Under the pieces are notes generated by a model, which was not told the DNA's origin, ran no database searches, and was given only the letters and a program-made list of their open reading frames with translations. The position numbers and the translations under genes were made by a program. A stretch of DNA of 64,000 bases, from NCBI RefSeq assembly GCF_018326005.1, contig NZ_AP021903.1, positions 1,800,001 through 1,864,000 of the forward strand. Direction: 5' to 3'. This document shows, in pieces, positions 46,490 through 55,405 of the stretch. This DNA comes from Pseudomonas sp. Seg1. Its GTDB lineage: Bacteria; Pseudomonadota; Gammaproteobacteria; Pseudomonadales; Pseudomonadaceae. The first letter of the stretch is position 1. Each line of letters opens with the position of its first letter.

Positions 46490-46939
46490 ATGGCCGTCAG
46501 CCGAGCCGCGCGTCTCGCTCCGGTGGTGGACATGGCCGAACAGGCCGAGAAAACCGCCGTGCAGCGCCTGGGTTATTTTCAGGGCCAGGTGAAGGTCGCC
46601 GAAAGCAAACTCGCCGACCTGCACGCCTTCCGTCTGGATTACTCGCAGCAATGGATCGTGCGCGGCAGCACTGGCGTCAGTGGGCAATGGCTGCTCGGCT
46701 TCCAGGGCTTTCTGGCGCAACTCGACACCGCCGTCGACCAGCAGCGGCAGAGCCTGGTCTGGCACCAGAACAAGCTCGACAAGGCTCGTGAGGAATGGCA
46801 ACAGGCCTTCGCCAAGGTCGAGGGCCTGCGCAAACTGGTGCAGCGCTATCGCGAAGAGGCGCAGCGCCTTGAAGACAAACGCGAGCAGAAGCTGCTCGAT
46901 GAGTTGTCCCAGCGCTTGCCGCGTCATCAGCCATTCTAA
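46490..46939 (+). CDS. fliJ: FliJ, export apparatus stalk protein
   Basis: A 149-residue, highly charged, two-helix coiled-coil protein (VDMAEQAEKTAVQRLGYFQG, with a KLDKAREEWQQAFAKVEGLR helix). It acts as the gamma-like stalk of the FliI hexamer and chaperone escort. It starts 6 bases after fliI. Sequence conservation is low but position and form are clear. Confidence 0.92.
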   Translation: MAVSRAARLAPVVDMAEQAEKTAVQRLGYFQGQVKVAESKLADLHAFRLDYSQQWIVRGSTGVSGQWLLGFQGFLAQLDTAVDQQRQSLVWHQNKLDKAREEWQQAFAKVEGLRKLVQRYREEAQRLEDKREQKLLDELSQRLPRHQPF

Positions 46940-47039
46940 GCCGCGCCGTTCCCACATGTGATCCCGCGTTGCACCTTGCCCCAACACTGTCCAAGTGCTA
47001 AACCTTGTAAACGTTCGTCAATGACAAGGAAGCCAGTCA

Positions 47040-47345
47040 ATGTCAGTCGTTACAGAATTATCCCCGGATGGTCAAAAACTGACGATTTTAGTCAAGGGTC
47101 GATTCGATTTCGCCAAGCATCAGGAATTTCGAGAGTCCTACGAGAATCTGCAGCCGAAACCCGAATCCTTTGAAGTGGATCTGAAAGACGCCACTTACCT
47201 CGACAGTTCGGCGCTCGGGATGTTGTTGCTGCTGCGCGATCATGCCGGCGGTGAGAGTGCCGAAATCACGCTGACCCACGCCAATGCCGATGTTCGCAAG
47301 ATTCTTGCGATTTCAAATTTCGAACAAATCTTCGACGTGGCATAA
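47040..47345 (+). CDS. STAS-domain anti-sigma factor antagonist (HsbA-type)
   Basis: A 101-residue single STAS domain. SYLDSSALGM-type phospho-site context is seen as DATYLDSSALGMLLLLRDHA; the serine after Asp is the expected phosphorylation site. With the next two genes it corresponds to the HsbA-HsbR-HptB module of P. aeruginosa, which links Gac/HptB signalling to swarming and biofilm choice. HsbA is reported there to bind the anti-sigma factor FlgM. The 46940-47039 gap shows no clear promoter. Confidence 0.86.
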   Translation: MSVVTELSPDGQKLTILVKGRFDFAKHQEFRESYENLQPKPESFEVDLKDATYLDSSALGMLLLLRDHAGGESAEITLTHANADVRKILAISNFEQIFDVA

Positions 47346-47350
47346 GCGCA

Positions 47351-49057
47351 ATGCAGGCTGATTCCGAGCCGCTGACAATTCTGATCGCCGAAGACAGCGC
47401 CGCCGACCGGTTGCTGTTGTCGACCATCGTTCGCCGTCAGGGCCATGAGGTGCTGACGGCGGCCAATGGTGCCGATGCAGTGGAGATCTTCCGCCGGCAG
47501 CAACCGCATCTTGTCCTGATGGACGCGATGATGCCGGTGATGGACGGTTTCGAGGCTGCGCGGCAGATCAAGGCGCTGGCCGGGGAAACCCTGGTGCCGA
47601 TCATCTTCCTGACTTCGCTCACCGAAAGTGAGGCGTTGGCCCGCTGTCTGGAGGCCGGTGGTGACGACTTTCTGGCGAAGCCCTACAACCAGGTGATTCT
47701 TGCCGCCAAAATCAAGGCGATGGACCGCTTGCGCCGCTTGCAAGCCACGGTGCTGCAGCAGCGCGACCTGATCGCCAAACATCACGATTACCTGCTCAAC
47801 GAGCAACGGGTCGCAAAAGCCGTGTTCGACAAGGTCGCGCACTCCGGTTGCCTGAGTGCGCCGAATATTCGTTATCTGCAATCACCCTATGCGCTGTTCA
47901 ATGGCGACCTATTGCTGGCGGCGTATACGCCGGCGGGCGACATGCATGTGTTGCTGGGTGATTTCACCGGCCATGGCTTGCCGGCCGCCGTCGGTGCGAT
48001 GCCGTTGGCCGAAGTGTTTTACGGCATGACGGCCAAGGGCTACGGCTTGGCGGAAACCCTGCGCGAGATGAACGCCAAGCTCAAGCGCATCCTGCCGGTG
48101 GACATGTTCTGTTGTGCGACGCTGCTGTGCCTGAGTTCTCAAAGGCGTTCGGTCGAAGTCTGGAACGGTGGCATGCCGGACGGCTATCTGCACCGGATTG
48201 CCAGCGGCGAGCGCGAGCCTCTGGCTGCGCGACATTTGCCGTTGGGGGTATTGAGCCCGCAGGCGTTCGATGACTGCACGCAAGTGCATCCGATGGCCGT
48301 CGGTGATCGGGTCTTCCTGTTGTCCGACGGGGTGATCGACACCAGTAACGCCAGTGATCAGTTGTTCGGCGTCGAGCGTTTGCAGCGAGTGTTCGCCAGC
48401 AATCGCGAGCCAGATCGACTGTTCGACGAGATCGAGCAGGCGCTGCGCGATTTTCGCGGTGAGGCTCGCGACGATGTGAGTATGGTCGAGGTCAGCCTGC
48501 TTGAGCCTGAGCAGGTGCACCCTGCGGTGCCGGTGTACTCCGACAGCGGTCAGTCGTGTCCGCTGGACTGGTCGGCGAGTTTCGAATTTCGTGGCGCCAC
48601 GTTAAAGCGTTTCAATCCGTTGCCGTACCTGTTGCAGTTGCTCCAGGAGGTGCATGGGCTGCGCGCGCAAAGCGGCGCGCTATACAGCGTGCTCGCCGAG
48701 TTGTATTCCAATGCACTGGAGCACGGGGTGTTGGGTCTGGACTCCAGCCTCAAGCGCGATGCCTCGGGATTCGCCCGCTACTATGAGCAGCGCAACGTGC
48801 GTCTGGAGAGTTTGCAGGATGGCTTTGTGCGTGTGCATTTGCAGGTGAAGCCGCAAGGCAAGGGCGGTTGTCTGCTTATCCGTGTCGATGACAGCGGTAA
48901 GGGTTTCGATGTCGCAAGGGTCATGGATCGGCCGCTGGACGGTGTCCGTCTGTCGGGACGCGGTGTCAGTCTGGTCCGGCAATTGGGGCGCAACGCGAGT
49001 TGGTCGGACGAAGGTCGTAGTGCCCACGTGGAGTTTTTCTGGGAGATTGAGTCATAA
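47351..49057 (+). CDS. Response regulator-PP2C phosphatase-kinase hybrid (HsbR-type)
   Basis: A 568-residue three-domain protein. A receiver occupies residues ~10-130 (LTILIAEDSAADRLLLST, acceptor Asp in HLVLMDAMMPVMDG). A SpoIIE/PP2C phosphatase is at ~190-390 (LLGDFTGHGLPAAVGAM, then LLSDGVIDTSN). A HATPase (anti-sigma kinase type) domain is at ~430-565 (ELYSNALEHGVLGL, then VDDSGKGFD). It should phosphorylate or dephosphorylate the adjacent STAS protein, depending on receiver state. Confidence 0.9.
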   Translation: MQADSEPLTILIAEDSAADRLLLSTIVRRQGHEVLTAANGADAVEIFRRQQPHLVLMDAMMPVMDGFEAARQIKALAGETLVPIIFLTSLTESEALARCLEAGGDDFLAKPYNQVILAAKIKAMDRLRRLQATVLQQRDLIAKHHDYLLNEQRVAKAVFDKVAHSGCLSAPNIRYLQSPYALFNGDLLLAAYTPAGDMHVLLGDFTGHGLPAAVGAMPLAEVFYGMTAKGYGLAETLREMNAKLKRILPVDMFCCATLLCLSSQRRSVEVWNGGMPDGYLHRIASGEREPLAARHLPLGVLSPQAFDDCTQVHPMAVGDRVFLLSDGVIDTSNASDQLFGVERLQRVFASNREPDRLFDEIEQALRDFRGEARDDVSMVEVSLLEPEQVHPAVPVYSDSGQSCPLDWSASFEFRGATLKRFNPLPYLLQLLQEVHGLRAQSGALYSVLAELYSNALEHGVLGLDSSLKRDASGFARYYEQRNVRLESLQDGFVRVHLQVKPQGKGGCLLIRVDDSGKGFDVARVMDRPLDGVRLSGRGVSLVRQLGRNASWSDEGRSAHVEFFWEIES

Positions 49058-49088
49058 TCGGCGCAATTCTTGATCAAGGAGTGAGCAA

Positions 49089-49436
49089 GTGACTGATAAA
49101 CATATTGATCGCGAGGTGCTCAGCGTACTGCGCGAAGTCATGGAGGATGGTTATCCCGAATTGCTGGATACCTTTCTGGCGGATTCGGAAAACCGCCTGC
49201 TTGAGCTGCGCGAGACTGCCGATGCCAAGGTCTTGTCCGAAGTGGCTCATAGCTTCAAGGGCAGCGCCGGCAACATGGGCGCGGTTCGACTGGCCGAGCT
49301 TTGTCAGAGGCTTGAGTCGGACGCCAAAGGCAATAGCCCTGCACAAATCGCCAAACTGGTCGCCGAGATCAGTAGCGAATTCGCTCAGGTGCGGCCTGAA
49401 TATGAGCATGAACGCCAGGACGCGCTAACCCAATAA
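49089..49436 (+). CDS. hptB: HptB-type histidine phosphotransfer protein
   Basis: A 115-residue single Hpt domain with the phosphorylatable His in EVAHSFKGSAGNMGAVRLAE. The GTG start at 49089 follows AAGGAGTGAGC. It passes phosphate from hybrid kinases to the upstream HsbR-type receiver in the P. aeruginosa model. Context with the STAS and PP2C genes makes the assignment firm. Confidence 0.9.
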   Translation: MTDKHIDREVLSVLREVMEDGYPELLDTFLADSENRLLELRETADAKVLSEVAHSFKGSAGNMGAVRLAELCQRLESDAKGNSPAQIAKLVAEISSEFAQVRPEYEHERQDALTQ

Positions 49437-49444
49437 AACGAGCC

Positions 49445-49471
49445 GTCCGGCGCTTTTCCAAAGCGTCGGAC
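49445..49471. terminator. Hairpin after hptB
   Basis: GTCCGGCGCTTT (49445-49456) pairs with AAAGCGTCGGAC (49460-49471) with one mismatch. The T-run is on the minus strand, so this is a weak terminator for the plus strand. A sigma-54 site follows at once. Confidence 0.5.
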
Positions 49472-49476
49472 AAAAC

Positions 49477-49492
49477 TGGCCCGGCACTTGCA
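49477..49492 (+). promoter_or_regulatory. Sigma-54 promoter of fliK
   Basis: TGGCCCGGCACTTGCA has GG (49478-49479) and GC (49490-49491) ten bases apart with a TTGCA -12 element. It is 50 bases before fliK. Confidence 0.8.
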
Positions 49493-49542
49493 GTCATCTC
49501 CCGCAACTGTACCTACGATCCCAGTGCAGCGGAGACCGTTTC

Positions 49543-50913
49543 ATGCCTGCGACCCCCAACATTCTTCTTCAGAACGCCGCCCAGGCCAAGGCGCAAGCCG
49601 CCTCTGCCAAACCGTCGGCAGTGGCCGCAGACGCCGGGGACAAGGCCTCAAGCTTCGCTCAGGTGTTTGCCAGTCAGGATTCGAGCAAGCCTGCCGTCAC
49701 GGTTGACGCCCCGCTGAAATCGGCGCGCGACAAGGTCGCTGACACCGGCGGCAAGAAGGACGTCAGCAAGGATCAATCTGCCCCTGCGAAGCCGGCGGTT
49801 GCCGATAGCGGCAATGCCTTGCCTGCCGAAAAGCCGGTGGCGGCCGACGACAAGGTCGTCAGCAGCGACGAATCCGCGGATACCAACCAGACTCCGGTAG
49901 CCGATGCCACTCCAGTCGATCCGACGCTGGATCCTGCGTTGGCCGCCGTCGTGCAGCCGGCAGTGACGGCACCCGTCGTGCCGGTCCCGGTTGTCGAAGC
50001 GGCCACCCCGGCGAAAACCGAAACCCCGGCCGTCGCCCTATTGCCGGGCGCGGTCAAAGACCCGGCGGCGAGCACCGACAGCGATTTCGATCCTTCGGCC
50101 GATCCTCTCGATGCCTTGCCGGCCGTGCGCATGGCGATGGAGCAGGGTGGACATATCTCCGCCGCCAGCCAGGCACAACCGAAAGCGGCGCCCGCGCAGA
50201 CTCAGGCTGACGGCGAATTGACCTCGGCGCAGAACTTTGCCGCCGGCATGGCCAGCATGCTTGATGTGCAGTCCGACAAGGACAGCACCAGTCAGGGCGG
50301 CGAGAAGGCTTTCAGCGGGCTGATCGATGACGGCCTGAAAGACCTGAAAACCGCCACCAGCGACACCCGCGTCGATGACTTCGCCAACCGCTTGGCGGCA
50401 CTGACTCAGGCTGCCACGCCGAAAACTGCGAACGCAGTACCGGTCAATCAGCCGATCGCCATGCATCAAAGCGGCTGGACCGAAGAAGTGGTCAACCGCG
50501 TCATGTATCTGTCGAGCGCCAATCTGAAGGCGGCGGACATTCAGTTGCAGCCGGCCGAGCTGGGGCGTCTGGATATTCGCGTGAATATGGTCCCCGACCA
50601 GCAGACTCAGGTGACGTTCATGAGCGCGCACCCGAGTGTGCGTGAAGCGCTTGACGGGCAGATGCATCGTTTGCGCGAGATGTTCAACCAGCAGGGCATG
50701 GGTCAGGTCGACGTCAATGTCTCCGACCAGAGTCGTGGCTGGCAGGGCCAGCAAGGTCAGGAGCAGGCGCAGCCGGGTCAGAGTGGGCGTACCAGCGCTA
50801 CCGGTGGTCGTCTGGATTCGGCGGATGAAGAGTTGGCACCTGCCGCTATTGCTGAAGCAGCCGCGCAAACCACCAGCGTGATCGGCACCAGCGCGGTCGA
50901 CTATTACGCCTGA
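49543..50913 (+). CDS. fliK: FliK, hook-length control protein
   Basis: A 456-residue secreted ruler. The N-terminal two-thirds is Ala/Pro/Asp-rich and disordered. The conserved substrate-specificity switch domain lies near residues ~320-400 (DIQLQPAELGRLDIRVNMVP, then VREALDGQMHRLREMFNQQG). A Gln/Gly-rich tail ends the protein. It interacts with FlhB to stop hook export. It has its own sigma-54 promoter. Confidence 0.94.
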   Translation: MPATPNILLQNAAQAKAQAASAKPSAVAADAGDKASSFAQVFASQDSSKPAVTVDAPLKSARDKVADTGGKKDVSKDQSAPAKPAVADSGNALPAEKPVAADDKVVSSDESADTNQTPVADATPVDPTLDPALAAVVQPAVTAPVVPVPVVEAATPAKTETPAVALLPGAVKDPAASTDSDFDPSADPLDALPAVRMAMEQGGHISAASQAQPKAAPAQTQADGELTSAQNFAAGMASMLDVQSDKDSTSQGGEKAFSGLIDDGLKDLKTATSDTRVDDFANRLAALTQAATPKTANAVPVNQPIAMHQSGWTEEVVNRVMYLSSANLKAADIQLQPAELGRLDIRVNMVPDQQTQVTFMSAHPSVREALDGQMHRLREMFNQQGMGQVDVNVSDQSRGWQGQQGQEQAQPGQSGRTSATGGRLDSADEELAPAAIAEAAAQTTSVIGTSAVDYYA

Positions 50914-50925
50914 CACACCGCTGTA

Positions 50926-51020
50926 CCCTGTGGGAGCTGGCTTGCCAGCGATGGCGGCGGCACATTCGAAATCAATGTGTCAGACAAATCGCTATCGCTG
51001 GCAAGCCAGCTCCCACAGGG
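50926..51020. repeat. REPIN, perfect inverted REP pair between fliK and fliL
   Basis: The 27 bases at 50926-50952 and the 27 at 50994-51020 are exact reverse complements. The core GTGGGAGCTGGCTTGCCAGC is a common Pseudomonas REP sequence. The pair encloses a 41-base spacer and can fold into a long hairpin. Confidence 0.9.
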
Positions 51021-51067
51021 TCTTGCATCAGTCGATACATCCCTCTCGTCAATCCCTCCGACACTTC

Positions 51068-51083
51068 TGGCATAACACTTGCT
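51068..51083 (+). promoter_or_regulatory. Sigma-54 promoter of fliL operon
   Basis: TGGCATAACACTTGCT: GG 51069-51070, ten bases, GC 51081-51082. It is ~50 bases before fliL and probably serves fliLMNOPQR-flhB. Confidence 0.88.
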
Positions 51084-51133
51084 CTTGCCTTGCCGTGCGA
51101 CTGTGAAAACCCGATTAGTGACGGATTATTGGC

Positions 51134-51637
51134 ATGGCGAAGAGCGAAACAGCAGCAGTGAAAGACCCAGCAACCAAAGGCAAACTCAAGCTGATCATCG
51201 TGATCGTGCTGGCGTTGCTGCTGGCCATTGGCGCGTCCGTGGGGGCGACCTGGTTCTTCATGCACAGCGCCCAAAGCAAGCCTGCCGAGGCCGCAGATGC
51301 AGCGCCCGTCGGCAAGCAGCCGGCGATTTTCGAGCCGATGGCGCCGGCCTTTGTCGCCAACTACAACCAGAACGGCCGTCAGCGCTACATGCAGGTGAGC
51401 ATCACCATGCTGGCGCGTAACCAGGCCGATCTGGAAGCGCTGAAAGTGCACATGCCGGTGATCCGCAACAACCTGGTGATGCTCTTCTCCGGTCAGGATT
51501 TCGCCACTTTGGCGACGCCGGTCGGCCAGGAGATGTTGCGCCAGAAGGCCACAGCGAGCGTGCAGGAAGTGGCGCAGAAAGAGCTGGGCAAAGTGGTGAT
51601 CGAACAGTTGCTTTTCACTAATTTCGTACTGCAGTAG
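51134..51637 (+). CDS. fliL: FliL, flagellar basal-body protein
   Basis: A 167-residue protein with one transmembrane helix near residues 17-42 (KLIIVIVLALLLAIGASVGA) and a periplasmic FliL domain (FVANYNQNGRQRYMQVSITM). FliL surrounds and supports stator units. It is the first gene of the operon after the sigma-54 promoter and is followed by fliM after 9 bases. Confidence 0.96.
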   Translation: MAKSETAAVKDPATKGKLKLIIVIVLALLLAIGASVGATWFFMHSAQSKPAEAADAAPVGKQPAIFEPMAPAFVANYNQNGRQRYMQVSITMLARNQADLEALKVHMPVIRNNLVMLFSGQDFATLATPVGQEMLRQKATASVQEVAQKELGKVVIEQLLFTNFVLQ

Positions 51638-51646
51638 GAACACGAC

Positions 51647-52615
51647 ATGGCCGTGCAGGATCTGCTGTCCCAGGATGAAATCGATGCGCTGTTGCATGGC
51701 GTCGACGATGGTCTGGTACAGACCGATAACGCTGCCGAACCCGGCAGTGTCAAAAGCTACGACCTGACCAGCCAGGATCGCATCGTCCGTGGACGCATGC
51801 CGACTCTGGAGATGATCAACGAGCGTTTTGCCCGTTACACCCGCATCAGCATGTTCAACATGCTGCGCCGCTCGGCGGACGTTGCCGTCGGTGGCGTACA
51901 GGTGATGAAGTTTGGCGAATACGTACACTCGCTGTACGTGCCGACCAGCCTCAACCTGGTCAAGATCAAACCCCTGCGCGGCACCGCGCTGTTCATCCTC
52001 GACGCCAAACTGGTGTTCAAACTGGTGGACAACTTCTTCGGCGGTGACGGTCGTCACGCGAAGATCGAAGGGCGTGAATTCACCCCGACCGAATTGCGCG
52101 TGGTGCGCATGGTGCTGGAGCAGGCCTTCGTCGATTTGAAAGAAGCCTGGCAGGCGATCATGGAAGTCAATTTCGAGTACATCAACTCGGAAGTGAACCC
52201 GGCCATGGCCAACATCGTCGGCCCGAGCGAAGCGATCGTGGTTTCCACCTTCCATATCGAACTCGATGGCGGTGGCGGCGACCTGCACGTGACCATGCCG
52301 TACTCGATGATCGAGCCGGTGCGCGAAATGCTCGACGCCGGTTTCCAGTCGGACCTCGACGATCAGGACGAGCGCTGGGTCAATGCCCTGCGCCAGGACG
52401 TGCTCGATGTCGACGTGCCGATCGGTGCCACCGTCGCCCGTCGCCAGTTGAAGCTGCGCGACATCCTGCACATGCAGCCGGGGGATGTGATCCCGGTGGA
52501 AATGCCGGAAGACATGATCATGCGCGCCAACGGCGTACCGGCCTTCAAGGTCAAGATGGGCTCGCACAAAGGCAACCTCGCGTTGCAAGTGATCGAGCCG
52601 ATCGAGCGTCGCTGA
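51647..52615 (+). CDS. fliM: FliM, motor switch protein
   Basis: A 322-residue C-ring protein. The N-terminal CheY-P-binding peptide (VQDLLSQDEIDALLHGV), the CheC-like middle domain (FNMLRRSADVAVGGVQVMKF) and the C-terminal SpoA domain (VDVPIGATVARRQLKLRDIL) are all present. The length and order are standard. Confidence 0.98.
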   Translation: MAVQDLLSQDEIDALLHGVDDGLVQTDNAAEPGSVKSYDLTSQDRIVRGRMPTLEMINERFARYTRISMFNMLRRSADVAVGGVQVMKFGEYVHSLYVPTSLNLVKIKPLRGTALFILDAKLVFKLVDNFFGGDGRHAKIEGREFTPTELRVVRMVLEQAFVDLKEAWQAIMEVNFEYINSEVNPAMANIVGPSEAIVVSTFHIELDGGGGDLHVTMPYSMIEPVREMLDAGFQSDLDDQDERWVNALRQDVLDVDVPIGATVARRQLKLRDILHMQPGDVIPVEMPEDMIMRANGVPAFKVKMGSHKGNLALQVIEPIERR

Positions 52616-52668
52616 AGCGCCGCTCTCACCCCCACACATTTAGCTGAATTGTTGCCCGCCGAGGACAA

Positions 52669-53127
52669 ATGATGAACGACGATATGAACGCCCAGGACGA
52701 TCAGGCACTGGCTGACGAATGGGCTGCTGCCCTGGAAGAAACCGGTGACGGCCAGGCTGACATCGATGCGCTGCTGGCTGCTGACGCTGGCGCCGCCAGC
52801 TCCAACCGTCTGCCGATGGAAGAATTCGGCAGCGTGCCGAAGAACAACGATCCGGTAACGCTGGACGGTCCGAACCTGGACGTGATCCTCGACATCCCGG
52901 TGTCGATCTCGATGGAAGTGGGCAGCACCGACATCAACATTCGCAACCTGCTGCAACTCAACCAGGGTTCGGTCATCGAACTGGACCGCCTGGCGGGTGA
53001 GCCGCTGGACGTGCTGGTCAACGGCACGCTGATCGCTCACGGCGAGGTGGTCGTGGTCAACGAGAAGTTCGGCATCCGCCTGACCGACGTGATCAGCCCA
53101 AGCGAACGCATCAAGAAGCTGCGCTGA
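52669..53127 (+). CDS. fliN: FliN, motor switch protein
   Basis: A 152-residue protein with an acidic N-terminal extension and a C-terminal SpoA domain (LDVILDIPVSISMEVGSTDI, then NEKFGIRLTDVISPSERIKK). Two ATG codons lie next to each other (52669, 52672); the first is used here. It forms the base of the C-ring and docks FliH. Confidence 0.97.
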   Translation: MMNDDMNAQDDQALADEWAAALEETGDGQADIDALLAADAGAASSNRLPMEEFGSVPKNNDPVTLDGPNLDVILDIPVSISMEVGSTDINIRNLLQLNQGSVIELDRLAGEPLDVLVNGTLIAHGEVVVVNEKFGIRLTDVISPSERIKKLR

Positions 53128-53589
53128 GTGAAAAGGTTTCTCTGGGCTCTGCTCGCGTTGCCGTTGAGCGTGCTGGCCGCTGAACCGGCGGCAACCCACG
53201 CTGCTGCTGCGCCGGTTGCCGCGACTGCGCCGATGGTCAGCAGCGGCGTGGCCGGGCAATTGACGCAACTGGTGTTCGGCTTGCTGCTGGTGCTGGGGCT
53301 GATCTTCTTCCTTGCCTGGCTGTTGCGTCGAGTGCAGCAGGCAGGCCCGGCAGGCAAGGGCCAGGTGATCGAGCTGATCGGTTCCCGTGCGCTCGGTCCG
53401 CGTGACCGGTTGATGCTGGTGCAGGTCGGCAATGAGCAGATTCTGCTCGGTCTGAGCCCCGGCACCATCACCGCGCTGCACGTGCTCAAAGAGCCGGTTG
53501 AAGTGCCAGGTACCAGCGAGAAAGCGACCCCGGAATTCGCTCAGCATCTGCTGAAGATTCTCGGCAAGGATCAGAAGGATAAGAAGTAA
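53128..53589 (+). CDS. fliO: FliO, export gate assembly protein
   Basis: A 153-residue protein with an N-terminal signal-like hydrophobic segment ([20 protein letters not shown]), a second membrane helix near 45-68 ([20 protein letters not shown]) and a cytoplasmic domain ([20 protein letters not shown]). FliO helps assemble the FliP ring. The GTG start at 53128 abuts the fliN stop. Confidence 0.93.
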   Translation: MKRFLWALLALPLSVLAAEPAATHAAAAPVAATAPMVSSGVAGQLTQLVFGLLLVLGLIFFLAWLLRRVQQAGPAGKGQVIELIGSRALGPRDRLMLVQVGNEQILLGLSPGTITALHVLKEPVEVPGTSEKATPEFAQHLLKILGKDQKDKK

Positions 53590-54347
53590 TGGGTGCGCTA
53601 CGCATCGTCTTGACGCTGGCCCTGTTGCTGGCCGCGCCGCTGGCGTTCGCCGCCGATCCGTTGTCGATCCCGGCGATCACGCTGGGCACCAACGCCGACG
53701 GCGCGCAGGAATATTCGGTCAGTCTGCAGATTCTGCTGATCATGACCGCGCTGAGTTTTATCCCGGCGGCGGTCATCCTGATGACCAGTTTCACGCGGAT
53801 CATCATCGTCTTCTCGATCCTGCGTCAGGCCCTGGGCCTGCAACAGACACCGTCGAACCAGATCCTCACGGGCATGGCGCTGTTCCTGACCATGTTCATC
53901 ATGGCGCCGGTGTTCGATCGGGTGAACAACGATGCGTTGCAACCGTATCTGGCCGAGAAACTCACCGCTCAGCAAGCGGTGGAAAAGGCTCAGGTGCCGA
54001 TCAAGGACTTCATGCTCGCGCAGACCCGCACCAGTGATCTGGAGTTGTTCATGCGCCTGTCCAAGCGCACCGACATCGCCACCCCGGATCAGGCGCCGCT
54101 GACCATTCTGGTACCCGCGTTCGTCACGTCCGAGCTGAAAACCGCGTTCCAGATCGGCTTCATGATCTTCATTCCGTTCCTGATCATCGACCTCGTCGTG
54201 GCCAGTGTGCTGATGGCGATGGGTATGATGATGCTCTCGCCGCTGATCATCTCGCTGCCGTTCAAGATCATGCTGTTTGTGCTGGTGGATGGCTGGGCGC
54301 TGATCATCGGCACGCTGGCCAGCAGTTTTGGAGGTGTTTCGCCATGA
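53589..54347 (+). CDS. fliP: FliP, export gate protein
   Basis: A 252-residue protein with a cleavable signal peptide ([20 protein letters not shown]) and four membrane helices. Signature: [20 protein letters not shown] followed by [18 protein letters not shown]. It forms the core of the FliPQR export gate. The start overlaps the fliO stop (TAATG). Confidence 0.97.
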   Translation: MGALRIVLTLALLLAAPLAFAADPLSIPAITLGTNADGAQEYSVSLQILLIMTALSFIPAAVILMTSFTRIIIVFSILRQALGLQQTPSNQILTGMALFLTMFIMAPVFDRVNNDALQPYLAEKLTAQQAVEKAQVPIKDFMLAQTRTSDLELFMRLSKRTDIATPDQAPLTILVPAFVTSELKTAFQIGFMIFIPFLIIDLVVASVLMAMGMMMLSPLIISLPFKIMLFVLVDGWALIIGTLASSFGGVSP

Positions 54348-54613
54348 CGCCGGAAGTCGCGGTCGACATATTTCGTGAGGCGCTTTGGCTGACCACGTTG
54401 ATGGTCGCGATTCTGGTGGTGCCGAGCCTGTTGGTCGGTTTGCTGGTGGCAATGTTCCAGGCGGCCACGCAGATCAACGAACAGACCCTGAGCTTCCTGC
54501 CGCGTCTGCTGGTGATGCTGGTCACGCTGATCGTCGCCGGCCCGTGGATCGTGCAGACGTTCATGGAGTACATCATTCAGTTGTACAAAAACATTCCGAT
54601 GGTCATCGGCTAA
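54344..54613 (+). CDS. fliQ: FliQ, export gate protein
   Basis: An 89-residue protein with two membrane helices. [20 protein letters not shown] and [20 protein letters not shown] are typical. It overlaps fliP by 4 bases and precedes fliR by 3. Confidence 0.96.
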   Translation: MTPEVAVDIFREALWLTTLMVAILVVPSLLVGLLVAMFQAATQINEQTLSFLPRLLVMLVTLIVAGPWIVQTFMEYIIQLYKNIPMVIG

Positions 54614-54616
54614 GCC

Positions 54617-55402
54617 ATGCAATCGCTGCTGCAGTTGACCGACACCCAGATCAGTTCCTGGGTGGCGACGTTCATGTTGCCGCTGTTTCGCGTCGCCTCG
54701 ATGCTGATGGTCATGCCCGTGTTCGGCACAACCCTCATCCCCCGGCGTGTGCGCCTGTATTTCGCCGTGGCGATTACCGTGGTGATTGTGCCCGGCCTGC
54801 CGCCGATGCCGGCGGTCAGTCCGCTCGATCTCAGCGGGCTGCTGTTGATTGCCGAGCAGATCCTGGTCGGCGCCGTACTCGGGTTTTCCTTGCAGCTGTT
54901 TTTCCAGGCCTTTGCCGTGGCCGGGCAGATTGTCGCGATCCAGATGGGTATGGGCTTCGCCTCGATGGTCGACCCGGCCAACGGTGTCTCGGTGGCGGTG
55001 ATCGGCCAATTCTTCACCATGCTGGTGACGTTGCTGTTCCTGTCGATGAATGGCCATCTCGTGGTGTTCGAGGTCCTCACCGAAAGCTTCACCACGTTGC
55101 CCGTGGGCAGTGGGTTGATGACCGCGCATTACTGGGAGTTGGCCGGCAAACTCGGCTGGGTGCTGGGCGCGGCGTTGTTGCTGGTATTGCCGGCGGTCAC
55201 CGCGCTGCTGGTGGTCAACATCGCGTTCGGCGTGATGACCCGTGCCGCGCCGCAACTGAACATTTTCTCCATCGGTTTTCCACTGACCCTGGTGCTCGGC
55301 CTGTTCATTGTCTGGGTCGGCCTGGCGGACATTCTCAATCAGTACCAGCCGCTGGCTACCGAGGCCTTGCAGCTGTTACGCGAACTGGCACGGGCGCGCT
55401 GA
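54617..55402 (+). CDS. fliR: FliR, export gate protein
   Basis: A 261-residue inner-membrane protein with about six hydrophobic helices. Signature regions include FRVASMLMVMPVFGTTLIPR and GFASMVDPANGVSVAVIGQF. It completes the FliPQR gate. flhB follows after 3 bases. Confidence 0.96.
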   Translation: MQSLLQLTDTQISSWVATFMLPLFRVASMLMVMPVFGTTLIPRRVRLYFAVAITVVIVPGLPPMPAVSPLDLSGLLLIAEQILVGAVLGFSLQLFFQAFAVAGQIVAIQMGMGFASMVDPANGVSVAVIGQFFTMLVTLLFLSMNGHLVVFEVLTESFTTLPVGSGLMTAHYWELAGKLGWVLGAALLLVLPAVTALLVVNIAFGVMTRAAPQLNIFSIGFPLTLVLGLFIVWVGLADILNQYQPLATEALQLLRELARAR

Positions 55403-55405
55403 CTC

